64,000 nt of DNA from Rhizobium sp. CB3090 (GTDB lineage Bacteria; Pseudomonadota; Alphaproteobacteria; Rhizobiales; Rhizobiaceae). Position numbers and translations under genes: made by a program. Shown piece by piece: positions 42,992 through 51,270 of this stretch (the first letter of the stretch is position 1; every line of letters begins with the position of its first letter). Location: the NCBI RefSeq assembly GCF_029714285.1, contig NZ_CP121662.1:2790001-2854000 (forward strand), read 5' to 3'. The notes beneath the pieces were generated by a model, which worked only from the letters and a program-made list of their open reading frames with translations, searched no databases and was not told where the DNA came from.

Positions 42992-44290
42992 CTACCCTTC
43001 GAGATTGAGGCGGATCGCAACGGACCGCGCATGGGCATCGAGCCCTTCGGAATTGGCGAGCGCGATTGCCGCCGGTCCAAGCGTGCGCAATTGCTCGGGA
43101 CCGAGCCTCAGGATCGAGGTGCGCTTGACGAAATCAAGCACCGAGAGCCCGGACGAGAAGCGCGCGGAGCGGGCGGTCGGCAGCACATGGTTGGAGCCGC
43201 CGACATAATCGCCGATCACTTCCGGCGTATGACGGCCGACGAAAATCGCGCCGGCATTGCGAATGCCGGCAAGCAGCGCATCCGGATCGTCGACAGCGAG
43301 CTCGACATGTTCGGCGGCGATGCGGTTGGCGAGGGGAATGGCCTGCTTCAGGTCGGAAACCAGGATGATGGCGCCGAAATCCCGCCAGCTTGCAGCCGCC
43401 GTCTGCGATCGGCTGAGTTGCTTGAGCTGGCGCTCGACCGCGCCTTCCACGGCCTTGCCGAATGCAGCATCGTCCGTAATCAGGATCGACTGCGCGCCCT
43501 CGTCGTGCTCCGCCTGCGCCAGAAGATCGGCGGCCAGCCAATCCGGATCATTGTGCTTGTCGGCAATGACGAGCACTTCCGACGGACCAGCAATCATGTC
43601 GATGCCGACGGTGCCGAAAACCTGCCGCTTGGCGGCGGCGACATAGGCATTGCCGGGACCGGTGATCTTGGCGACCGGGGCAATCGTCTCGGTTCCATAG
43701 GCAAGCGCCGCAATCGCCTGCGCCCCGCCGATGCGGTAGATTTCCTCGACGCCGGCCATGCGGGCCGCTGCAAGCACAGCCGGATTGACCGCGCCCTTCA
43801 TGGTCGGCACGGCGATGACGACGCGGTCGACGCCGGCGACCTTGGCCGGCACGGCATTCATCAGCACCGAGCTCGGATAGCTCGCCGTGCCGCCGGGCAC
43901 ATAGAGGCCGACGGCTTCGATCGCCGTCCAGCGCGAGCCGAGACCGACGCCGAGATCGTCCTCATAGATATCGTCCTTCGGCAATTGCCGGCGATGATGC
44001 GATTCGATACGGGTGGCGGCGACCTTGAGCGCGCCCAGCACTTCGGCAGGGACGGCGGCAACAGCCGCATCGATCTCCGCTTCGCTGACGCGCATCGGCG
44101 TCGTCGCGAAATCGATGCCCTCGAACTTCTTGGAATAATCGGCAAGAGCCGCATCGCCCCGCGCCCGCACATCATCGATGATGGCGCGTACGACGGCGTT
44201 CACATCCTCGGACACTTCCCGCTTGGTCGTCAGAAAAGCGGCAAACTGCTGCTCGAAACCTTCCGATGCCTGATCCAGCCAGATAGCCAA
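42992..44290 (-). CDS. hisD: Histidinol dehydrogenase
   Basis: A 432-residue zinc-dependent enzyme catalysing the last two oxidations of histidine biosynthesis (histidinol to histidine via histidinal). Signature regions are AVGLYVPGGTASYPSSVLMNAVPAKVAGV, CRIGGAQAIAALAYGTE-like sequence, PGNAYVAAAKRQVFG, DMIAGPSEVLVIAD and NHVLPTARSARFSSGLSVLDF. Length is normal (about 430). It is grouped with UPF0262, not with other his genes, as is usual in rhizobia. Confidence 0.97.
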   Translation of the reverse strand: MAIWLDQASEGFEQQFAAFLTTKREVSEDVNAVVRAIIDDVRARGDAALADYSKKFEGIDFATTPMRVSEAEIDAAVAAVPAEVLGALKVAATRIESHHRRQLPKDDIYEDDLGVGLGSRWTAIEAVGLYVPGGTASYPSSVLMNAVPAKVAGVDRVVIAVPTMKGAVNPAVLAAARMAGVEEIYRIGGAQAIAALAYGTETIAPVAKITGPGNAYVAAAKRQVFGTVGIDMIAGPSEVLVIADKHNDPDWLAADLLAQAEHDEGAQSILITDDAAFGKAVEGAVERQLKQLSRSQTAAASWRDFGAIILVSDLKQAIPLANRIAAEHVELAVDDPDALLAGIRNAGAIFVGRHTPEVIGDYVGGSNHVLPTARSARFSSGLSVLDFVKRTSILRLGPEQLRTLGPAAIALANSEGLDAHARSVAIRLNLEG

Positions 44291-44341
44291 CGCTGATAAT
44301 CCTTTTACTCGGGCGGCCGCAAGCGACCGAAATTCGTTCGC

Positions 44342-44446
44342 CTAGAGCGGTTCAGCGTTTCACGGAATCGCTTTCCCGCTCTACCTCTTTGTTTTTACGC
44401 ATTCCGGATGGAAAACCGCTTCGCACTTTTCCTGGAAGTGCTCTAA
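44342..44446 (-). repeat. Dispersed intergenic repeat, intact copy
   Basis: Reverse-orientation copy of the element at 18774-18875. It begins CTAGAGCGGTTCAGCG and ends CCAGGAAGTGCTCTAA; the latter supplies the TAG stop of the DUF2948 gene. Both copies have a weakly palindromic layout (AGAGCGG near one end, CTCTA at the other). Confidence 0.85.
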
Positions 44447-44886
44447 TCGGCCTCGTCCGGATGACTGGGCTTGTTAGCCGTTTCCCACGCGCCGCCAATA
44501 TCTGCAAGCTGAACTTCGATACATTCGACATCGAGCGCGATCGTCGCCTTGCCGGCGAGCGTCAGCTCGATCGTGCCATCCGGTCCCTCGCCCTTCGGAT
44601 CGAAGCGGATGGCGAGCAGCGACAGTACCTCGTCACGCTGGCGCCGGTCGACGCCGCTGGAGCGCACCGCCAGCACCCGCTTGAACACCAGCGCCGAGCG
44701 ATGGCGCTCGAACGGCTTGTCCTTCTGATCCGACAGTTCCCAGACGAAGCGGTTGGCGGCAACGGAAAATTGCCCGAGCCGCGGCGCATAGGACATGTCG
44801 GAAACCTTGAAGACGCTGTCCTGCATATGCGCGGAGATCACGCCCAGGTCTTCGTTGTCGAGTGCCATTAGCTTGAGATTGGTCAT
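44443..44886 (-). CDS. DUF2948 family protein
   Basis: A 147-residue protein from ATG 44886 (MTNLKLMALDNEDLG). Blocks such as VISAHMQDSVFKVSDMSY, RFVWELSDQ and RRHRSALVFKRVLAVRSSGVD-like sequence fit DUF2948, an alphaproteobacterial family of unknown function found between murA and hisD. Its stop codon overlaps the dispersed repeat at 44342-44446. Confidence 0.85.
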   Translation of the reverse strand: MTNLKLMALDNEDLGVISAHMQDSVFKVSDMSYAPRLGQFSVAANRFVWELSDQKDKPFERHRSALVFKRVLAVRSSGVDRRQRDEVLSLLAIRFDPKGEGPDGTIELTLAGKATIALDVECIEVQLADIGGAWETANKPSHPDEAD

Positions 44887-45017
44887 TCGCGTGATATCCC
44901 CGATCGCCACGGAAATGCCGATACCGGCATTTCCCCGTGATGGAAATAGGATGCGGGCGGGCAAGACGCAACCGGAGAAAACGGGCTTCTCCCGTCTCTT
45001 CTCATGAACGACCGGAA

Positions 45018-46310
45018 TTAGTCGCTGATGCGCTCGACGACGGCGCCGCAGCGCGTCAGCTTTTCTTCCAGCCGCTCGAAGCCGCGATCGAGATGGTAGA
45101 CGCGGGAGACCAGCGTTTCGCCCTCGGCGGCAAGGCCGGCGATGACCAGCGAGACGGAGGCGCGCAGGTCCGTCGCCATGACCGGCGCCCCCTTCAGCCG
45201 CTCGACACCCTCGATCTTGGCGGTCTGGCCGGAAAGCGAGATCTTAGCGCCGAGGCGGGCGAGTTCCTGCACATGCATGAAGCGGTTTTCGAAGATCGTC
45301 TCGGTGATATGCGAGGTGCCCGTCGAGCGGGTCATCAGCGCCATGAACTGCGCCTGCAGGTCGGTCGGGAAGCCCGGGAAGGGATCGGTGACAATATCGA
45401 CCGGCTTGATGCCGACGCCGTTGCGCCGGACGCGAATGCCGCTCTCGGTCGCCGAAATATCGGCCCCGGCGCGGCGCAGGCTTTCCAGCGCCGTGTCGAG
45501 CAGCGCCATATCGGTGTTTTCCAGGCGGACATCGCCGCCGGCCATGGCGACGGCCATGGCATAGGTGCCGGTCTCGATACGATCTGGCAAGACGCGGTGG
45601 CGCGCGCCGGAAAGCGAGGTGACGCCTTCGACGGTGATCGTGCTGGTGCCGGCGCCGGAGATCTTGGCGCCCATGGCAATGAGGCAATTGGCAAGATCGA
45701 CGACTTCCGGCTCGCGGGCGGCATTGCCGATGACCGTCGTGCCGCGGGCGAGCGTCGCCGCCATCATCATCACATGCGTCGCGCCGACCGAAACCTTCGG
45801 GAAGACATAACGCGCACCGATCAGGCCGCCCTTCGGCGCGGTGGCGTTGATATAGCCGCCGTCGATTTCCATGGTGGCGCCGAGCGCCGTCAGGCCATCG
45901 ATGAAGAGATCGACCGGCCGCGTGCCGATGGCGCATCCGCCCGGCAGCGACACGCGCGCCTGGCCCTCGCGGGCAAGCAGCGGCCCGATGACCCAGAAGC
46001 TGGCGCGCATCTTCGCGACCAGCTCATAGGGCGCGGTGGTGTCGGCGATGGTGCGGCAGGTGAAATGGATGGTGCGGGAATAGCCGTCTTCCTGGCGCTC
46101 GCGCCGGCCGTTGACGGCGACATCGACGCCGTGATTGCCGAGGATGCGCATCAGAAGCTCGACATCGGCAAGATGCGGCACGTTTTCGAGCGTCAGCGTA
46201 TCGCTGGTGAGCAGCGAGGCGATCATCAGAGGCAGAGCTGCATTCTTGGCGCCGGAGATCGGAATGATACCGTTGAGTTCGTTACCGCCGACAATCCTGA
46301 TACGATCCAT
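45018..46310 (-). CDS. murA: UDP-N-acetylglucosamine 1-carboxyvinyltransferase
   Basis: A 430-residue MurA, first committed enzyme of peptidoglycan synthesis, transferring enolpyruvate from PEP to UDP-GlcNAc in the cytoplasm. The PEP-reactive cysteine is Cys126 in [10 protein letters not shown], so the enzyme should be fosfomycin-sensitive in principle. The start [29 protein letters not shown] is canonical, with the Lys-Asn pair near residue 22. Length matches the family. Confidence 0.97.
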   Translation of the reverse strand: MDRIRIVGGNELNGIIPISGAKNAALPLMIASLLTSDTLTLENVPHLADVELLMRILGNHGVDVAVNGRRERQEDGYSRTIHFTCRTIADTTAPYELVAKMRASFWVIGPLLAREGQARVSLPGGCAIGTRPVDLFIDGLTALGATMEIDGGYINATAPKGGLIGARYVFPKVSVGATHVMMMAATLARGTTVIGNAAREPEVVDLANCLIAMGAKISGAGTSTITVEGVTSLSGARHRVLPDRIETGTYAMAVAMAGGDVRLENTDMALLDTALESLRRAGADISATESGIRVRRNGVGIKPVDIVTDPFPGFPTDLQAQFMALMTRSTGTSHITETIFENRFMHVQELARLGAKISLSGQTAKIEGVERLKGAPVMATDLRASVSLVIAGLAAEGETLVSRVYHLDRGFERLEEKLTRCGAVVERISD

Positions 46311-46452
46311 ATATGACTACGGGCGGGGCCCGCCTTTCCTGAAGTTCAGTGCGCCAAATTCCACACGTTTGGGGAGAGAGCGCTGTTTAGACGAAATAGT
46401 TTAAGGCTTCAATTCGTTTGATGGCTGTTTGATGATGACCAACATCAAATCA

Positions 46453-46722
46453 CTACGATTCGTCCATTTTTGCGGCGGTATCTTTCGCATCGGACGAATT
46501 TGCTGCGGGAAGCCCATCCGTCTCGTCCGCCTGGCCTGCGCGGCGTGCCCGGACCTGCTGTTTGCGACGGGCAAGATTTTCCCGCAGCTTCTGAGCCGCC
46601 CGCTCGCGGCGCCGTTCCGCCTCGATATTCACCTTCGCGCCCGCGCCTTCCCCCGCCTCGCCGGCCGTCAAACCGCCCTGCAAGCGCTGCTCATCACCAG
46701 TTTTCGTCTTATCCGCACACAT
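46453..46722 (-). CDS. Small hypothetical protein, charged, helical
   Basis: An 89-residue protein if ATG 46722 (MCADKTKTGDEQ) is used; a GTG at 46788 would add 22 residues. GGGAAGGGG lies immediately before the ATG. The centre (RRRERAAQKLRENLARRKQQVRARRAG) is a strongly basic helix, flanked by an acidic tail (DAKDTAAKMDES). Similar short proteins with a LRENLARRKQQxRARR block occur beside murA in rhizobia, as I recall; function unknown. Confidence 0.65.
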   Translation of the reverse strand: MCADKTKTGDEQRLQGGLTAGEAGEGAGAKVNIEAERRRERAAQKLRENLARRKQQVRARRAGQADETDGLPAANSSDAKDTAAKMDES

Positions 46723-46877
46723 CCCCTTCCCATAGCCGAAATCCCCAGCCTTCAAAAGACCGACATAATTTTTCCAGCGATCTTTCACCGAACTTGAAAT
46801 TTGCGGCTTGCACTTACCTCTCAGCTATGGCAATAGCCGCCTCGCCCAATACGGCGCAACCAACTGCGCCACGGTTT

Positions 46878-46952
46878 GCTGCTATAGCTCAGGGGTAGAG
46901 CACTCCCTTGGTAAGGGAGAGGCCGAGAGTTCAAATCTCTCTAGCAGCACCA
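46878..46952 (+). tRNA. tRNA-Thr (GGT)
   Basis: A 75-base cloverleaf. Acceptor GCTGCTA pairs with TAGCAGC, D-arm AGCTCAGGGGTAGAGC, anticodon arm CTCCCTTGGTAAGGGAG with loop TTGGTAA (anticodon GGT at 46910-46912), T-arm GAGAGTTCAAATCTCTC and encoded CCA. It borders the AT-rich accessory segment to the right. Confidence 0.97.
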
Positions 46953-47002
46953 GTTTTCCCCTTGTTCGTCAAGTACTTAACCAACTGGCAACGAGATAAG
47001 CT

Positions 47003-47073
47003 TACGCAATTGCGCTTAACTGCACGGAACGAACGGTGAATTGCACTAGCGAAGCGTGCAAAATCCGTGCAGT
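47003..47073. repeat. Nested inverted repeats next to tRNA-Thr
   Basis: ACTGCACGGA (47019-47028) and TCCGTGCAGT (47064-47073) are perfect 10-base arms; TTGCAC and GTGCAA form an inner pair. A second palindrome, ACGCAATTGCGC, lies just upstream. Cruciform or hairpin potential at the left edge of the accessory segment. Confidence 0.6.
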
Positions 47074-47164
47074 CCGTTCTTTATGCGTTCTCCTAGCGAG
47101 CGGCGATGATGAGTTTGAGCCGTTCAAGCGGCGCCAAGAGAGCACGGAGAGTTCCGGGCCGCGC

Positions 47165-47410
47165 TTAATCGTGGCGTAGATAACTCTTCGTGCCTTCATG
47201 GGTCATGCAGTAATGTCCCCCTCGCGGGCCGACGCAATATTTGCCGGAGTCGCAGAAACAGTCTCCGCTCTGACTCGGAGCCATTTCTGCAGGCGCGGAT
47301 CCCATCAAGCCTGCTGCAACGCCAAGACCACCCGTATAAGCCGGGCACGACTTCTTGCTTGCGCTTCTACTTCTCCCCCTCTGGAGATGCTGGTCTCCGG
47401 CTATCGTCAC
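47165..47410 (-). CDS. Small Cys-rich protein with GPRGG motif (start uncertain)
   Basis: An 81-codon frame whose C-terminal part CFCDSGKYCVGPRGGHYCMT, then HEGTKSYLRHD, resembles the short GPRGGxY motif found at the ends of some bacterial proteins and in the PBCV basic adaptor domain. The N-terminal half has a moderately hydrophobic segment (AYTGGLGVAAGLMGSAPA) that may be a signal peptide remnant. It overlaps the end of the coiled-coil membrane protein gene, so the start may be internal. The gene could be intact or a relic. Confidence 0.45.
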   Translation of the reverse strand: MTIAGDQHLQRGRSRSASKKSCPAYTGGLGVAAGLMGSAPAEMAPSQSGDCFCDSGKYCVGPRGGHYCMTHEGTKSYLRHD

Positions 47411-48611
47411 TACGTCGATTGAATCGATCCAGCGCCTTGATCAGTTTTGCGGCCACGCGAGACTCCGCGAGTTCATGCAGCGGGCTCCCATGCGTGCTCA
47501 TCTCCAGCAACCTCAGTGGAGCCTCGTCTAGTCGTGATAAGGCGGACTTAAACAATACCTCAGCGAAAGTAGGATCGAGAGATTTTGCCTCACGGCGATA
47601 TCCTTCGTAAGCTTTCGAGACGGAAGCTTTGAATGCATAATCTTCGGCGAGCCTAAAACGCTGGCCAATCTGCTTCGTCGATAACCAAGCAAACCAGACC
47701 GGCGCGCCAATACTCAAAATCGAAAGCAGGATCTGCGTCCACACGCGCGCCGAATCGAAGGTTGGCGCGCTAAAAACCTCATGCATGGCTGACAATCGGT
47801 ACGCTCCGATAATCAGAAGCAGAATAAGCGAAAGGCCTAGCCCCGCTACCCAAATATACATTGAGCTGTTGAGCTTCCGCGCTCTATCGTCGAACGCGGC
47901 AGCCAAGCCTATCGTGGTCGTTATCCTATAAGCCTCAGAGGCTTGCTTAATTAACTCCCTGCCCTCGGCGGCAGTTCTATCGATCTCCTCCTTTGTGAGC
48001 GAAGCATCTGCGTGCAGAGTGCCGATCTTGCCAATAAATTCCGAAGCTTTGCTCGATATATCGCGGACCTGCTGCTGCGTTGTCTTAAGTTCTTGAATCG
48101 TAGTCGGTAGAGCCTCGGCCGCATCCACAGCATTGGAAATGAGGCTCACTTGGTCAGTCAATCGCTCCTTGTCCGGCATGATATTGGCTAAATCTGACTC
48201 CAACTGATTGAGCCGCCGCGCGAGCGAAGAAGGATATCGAGACTTTGGAATTGATGACCAACCCAACCAGGGCGAGAGAGCGCCTTGAATAAATGATAGC
48301 GACGAGAGCAGTGCGCCTCCAGCAGCCATTGGATTGCCCGTGTAGTTCGGCAGGACGGACGCGTAGAGGTGCGTCAGAGCCCGATTTACCGCAGTTATAA
48401 GGTTAGCCTCTTCGTCACTTAGCTCCGATATATTCGCGTCTCTAAGTGAAGTAGCTATCTGAGAAAAAACCTGTGCCAGTCCAAGGGCAGTAATTGCAGG
48501 GTGGTTCCATCCCCCAGCGTCGGATATTAAAGCATTGCCATTCGCTTGTTGCGCGAGCCCCGCCGCTATGCTTTCCAACATCGACCATGTTTCGTCCAAA
48601 CGCTTATCCAT
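47367..48611 (-). CDS. Coiled-coil protein with two membrane spans, unknown function
   Basis: A 414-residue protein from ATG 48611 (MDKRLDETWSMLES), which has GAGAGGG five bases upstream; an ATG at 48644 lacks a site. Residues about 130-240 are a long charged helical region (LARRLNQLESDLANIMPDKERL through TAAEGRELIKQASEAYRITT). Two spans follow: YIWVAGLGLSLILLLIIGAY and IQILLSILSIGAPVWFAWL-like sequence. The C-terminal cytoplasmic part has RLAEDYAFKASVSKAYEGYRREA. GC content is lower than in the surroundings. I do not recognise a named family; similar proteins occur in accessory loci, so a defence or stress role is possible but unproven. Confidence 0.75.
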   Translation of the reverse strand: MDKRLDETWSMLESIAAGLAQQANGNALISDAGGWNHPAITALGLAQVFSQIATSLRDANISELSDEEANLITAVNRALTHLYASVLPNYTGNPMAAGGALLSSLSFIQGALSPWLGWSSIPKSRYPSSLARRLNQLESDLANIMPDKERLTDQVSLISNAVDAAEALPTTIQELKTTQQQVRDISSKASEFIGKIGTLHADASLTKEEIDRTAAEGRELIKQASEAYRITTTIGLAAAFDDRARKLNSSMYIWVAGLGLSLILLLIIGAYRLSAMHEVFSAPTFDSARVWTQILLSILSIGAPVWFAWLSTKQIGQRFRLAEDYAFKASVSKAYEGYRREAKSLDPTFAEVLFKSALSRLDEAPLRLLEMSTHGSPLHELAESRVAAKLIKALDRFNRRSDDSRRPASPEGEK

Positions 48612-48644
48612 GTTCGCCCTCTCGCATTGTAATTGGCTAGTCAT

Positions 48645-49261
48645 TGCTCAACTTTTGCGAAAGCGGAAGTGGGTATGAGAGGGAACATCAAAATTTCGTA
48701 TTGGCGCTCCTCACAGGCATACCGCCTCAGCTTAGTCGCGGCGGCGTTTTCTGCGCAGGTCAAGCACAGGAGTCGATCGTAGTTGCACGTAGCGGCGATT
48801 TGACGATGGGCGGCAAAGCACAGATCCGTCCATATGCAACAGGAGACGCCGCTGAGCTAACGAGCATCAGCTTGGGAAGCTTATTGTCGATGGCGTCGGC
48901 ATTTAGCTGTAAAACTCTGCCGTTCGTGCTCGAAAAAGCCGTTAAATATCAATGGAGCTGTAAAACACAGTATCCGCGGAATCCAGACCCGACCGGCATC
49001 TTGATTGCTCTTTTGATAAGACACGATTATTTCAATAATTTGGGAGCCAGGAATTTCAGAAATTTTCAGACCTTAGCGGGGATGCGGTGGCGCATGGTTT
49101 GCACATAGGGGTGCTCTCCGGTGATTGAGGCGCCTTGATGCTCCGCCGCGAACTCCAGGCATCTGCAGTCGACTAATGACTGCAAATCGTTCATAGATTT
49201 TCCGGCTCGACGGAATAAATTGGCAAATTGAACCGTCCGCCTATGTCTGAAAAGAGGCAAC
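48645..49261. other. Low-density accessory stretch with decayed sequence
   Basis: About 617 bases between two divergent accessory genes without a convincing gene. From 48806 to 48868 the plus strand encodes MGGKAQIRPYATGDAAELTS, which resembles the N-terminus of GNAT acetyltransferases (IRPY..GD.AEL), but the rest of the domain is missing, so it may be a gene fragment. It should also hold the promoter of the AIPR-type gene. Confidence 0.45.
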
Positions 49262-50914
49262 ATGACCCCGAACGATCTCGTCTACGCCGAACTCAAAAAA
49301 ATGTTGTCACGCTACGCGGGAAAGGGCCGTTCCGAATCAGCCTCGTTCTTGAACTGGTTCCTCGAGAACATTTACCGTTTGAGTGATGTGGATGCAGATG
49401 ACGCCATTTGTGACGAGGTAAACGACAAAGGCATAGATGGCATCTACGTGGACAATACGGCCCAAGAGATTCATTTCTTCCAGTCAAAAATAAGCCAAAG
49501 GGATGGCAGGACAATTGGAGATCGTGATCTAAAGAATTTTGTCGGGTCAATAGACCAGTTCAGGACACCAGAGTCCATAGATCTAATTCTGAATGGAAAC
49601 GCAAACCAAGACTTAAAAAAATTAATTAACCGAACAAATTTGAAGCAACTACTGATCGATGGCTACAAGCTTGTAGGTATTTTTGTTGCAAATCAAGACC
49701 CTGACGACAATTGCCGCGAATATATAGCCCACAGAGATGATATTGTTATTTACGATCGCGACAAAATAGCCCTAGAATACATAGATTTTGACGCCGACGA
49801 GGGCGTAAGAGGGCAGTTTGAGTTTGACGTTTCTTATGCTGGATGCCTCCAGGTAGAGGCGGATGACGGCATGAAGATTTTCATGTTTCCCGCAAAGGCA
49901 TTGGAGCTCATCAAGCTAAAAGGGATCGCTGACACTACCTTATTTAAGCAGAACGTACGCCTCACTCTCGGCAATACTGCGGTAAATAAGTCTATCGCGA
50001 AATCTATCAGCGAGAGAAGTGAGCATAGGAACTTTCCACTATATCACAATGGCATTACTATATTGTGTTCTTCCGGAGAGCTTATTGGTGACGCACTCCG
50101 AGTTCAAGATTACGTTGTGGTAAATGGCGCTCAAAGCATTTCAACGTTTTACAAAAATTCATCTAGTCTTTCTGATGATTTGAGAGTCTTTGTAAAAGTG
50201 ATTGCTCTCCGCAATGATGAACTTGCGCGAAAAATTACGATCAATAGCAACAATCAAAACTCAATAAAGGCACGCGATCTTCGCTCGAACCACATAATCA
50301 TGTTGCGGCTGAAGGCCGAGTTTGAAAAGGATCAGCCAGAATACAGTTTTGAAATCAAACGAGGCGAGGAGACGCCTGAGAAAAAGATCTCGATTACAAA
50401 TGAGGACGCCGGGCGGCTTCTGATGGCTTTTGACCTAAATGAGCCGCACTCCTGCCACCAAGTTTACAAGGTATTCGACGAAAAATACGCGGACATTTTC
50501 GGCAGACCAGAGGTGACGGCCTCGAGGGTTGTTTTCCTCCACGAATTATTCGAGTTAATTGGCAAGCAGATTGGCGATCTAAAGAATGAACAGATGGGCG
50601 GCTATGCGCTGACAAAGTTCTTTATTCTAAATGTGCTGAGGCACATTATGGAAATGTCCCCTGCCTCGAAAGAGATCATAACGAGTCGCAGTGGCCTCGA
50701 TTCCGCGGAAAACCGGGATCGTCTGCTCAAACAGGCGCCCGCCGTAATCGGGGATATTGTTGTGGATTTCAATTATGAAATACAAGAGGATGGCGACACG
50801 CTCGATTACAAGGCTGACCTTAAAAGTCCAGAACGGACACGATCATGGCGAAACAAGCTGTTAAGCAGCTATGAGAAAGAACTAAAGAAAGGCAAAGCCG
50901 CCAAATTCGAGTAG
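49262..50914 (+). CDS. AIPR-family protein with nuclease-like N-terminus
   Basis: A 550-residue protein; ATG 49262 follows AGAGG. Residues about 230-420 contain the AIPR (abortive infection phage resistance) core: QNVRLTLGNTAVNKSIAKSI, LYHNGITILCSS and YVVVNGAQSISTFYKN. The N-terminal 120 residues suggest a PD-(D/E)xK-type nuclease: Asp59 in KGIDGIYVD, then EIHFFQSK with Gln74-x-Lys76, the variant QxK core of many restriction-like enzymes. AIPR proteins are linked to phage defence. Codon and base use are AT-richer than in the flanks, suggesting transfer. No obvious partner methylase is nearby. Confidence 0.88.
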   Translation: MTPNDLVYAELKKMLSRYAGKGRSESASFLNWFLENIYRLSDVDADDAICDEVNDKGIDGIYVDNTAQEIHFFQSKISQRDGRTIGDRDLKNFVGSIDQFRTPESIDLILNGNANQDLKKLINRTNLKQLLIDGYKLVGIFVANQDPDDNCREYIAHRDDIVIYDRDKIALEYIDFDADEGVRGQFEFDVSYAGCLQVEADDGMKIFMFPAKALELIKLKGIADTTLFKQNVRLTLGNTAVNKSIAKSISERSEHRNFPLYHNGITILCSSGELIGDALRVQDYVVVNGAQSISTFYKNSSSLSDDLRVFVKVIALRNDELARKITINSNNQNSIKARDLRSNHIIMLRLKAEFEKDQPEYSFEIKRGEETPEKKISITNEDAGRLLMAFDLNEPHSCHQVYKVFDEKYADIFGRPEVTASRVVFLHELFELIGKQIGDLKNEQMGGYALTKFFILNVLRHIMEMSPASKEIITSRSGLDSAENRDRLLKQAPAVIGDIVVDFNYEIQEDGDTLDYKADLKSPERTRSWRNKLLSSYEKELKKGKAAKFE

Positions 50915-50952
50915 CCTAATTGAGTTTTTGGGCTGCACGCCTAGTCACCGCA

Positions 50953-51270
50953 TCACTGCCTGCAGAATATCCCCGCCTCCTCGGCTGCTGCGATGAAGGC
51001 CGATCGAGCCTCATCAATCGAAATCTTCCCGTCGTGAGCATCGATCAGCGCCAGCTTGGCGGCGGTGAATTTCTTGCCATCCATGCTCTTCGGCCACTCG
51101 TAGAGCATATATTCTGCGGCGCGCTCCGTGCTGTAGATGATGACGTACCGGCCAATCTTGCCGGTCGCGATCGTAACGGGGCGATCCCACTGCTGCGGAA
51201 TCTTCGCTTCCTCCCATTCCCGACCCGGCGGGTACCAAGAATATTGTAGCTGTTTGCTGCCCCCCCTCAA
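50953..51270 (-). CDS. DUF982 family protein
   Basis: A 105-residue protein with the DUF982 pattern common in rhizobia: WDRPVTIATGKIGRYVIIYSTERAAEYMLYEWP, AAKLALIDAHDGKISIDEARSAFIAAAEEAGI. It is read from TTG 51270, which overlaps the stop of the previous gene. No ATG fits upstream of the domain, so translation may depend on coupling. Function is unknown; the family is abundant in Rhizobiales and often found in accessory or plasmid regions. Confidence 0.75.
   Translation of the reverse strand: MRGGSKQLQYSWYPPGREWEEAKIPQQWDRPVTIATGKIGRYVIIYSTERAAEYMLYEWPKSMDGKKFTAAKLALIDAHDGKISIDEARSAFIAAAEEAGIFCRQ

Noticed and set aside
42626..44296. 556-codon open frame antisense to hisD and UPF0262
   Set aside because: Overlaps two well-supported genes and has no recognisable fold or start site.
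44937..46316. 459-codon open frame antisense to murA
   Set aside because: murA is unambiguous; composition is that of a shadow frame.
48644..49108. 154-codon open frame in the accessory segment
   Set aside because: Only a short stretch resembles a GNAT N-terminus; the remainder lacks any pattern. Reported as decayed sequence rather than a gene.
49066..49263. 65-codon frame on the minus strand before the AIPR gene
   Set aside because: No family features; it lies in the probable promoter region of the AIPR gene.
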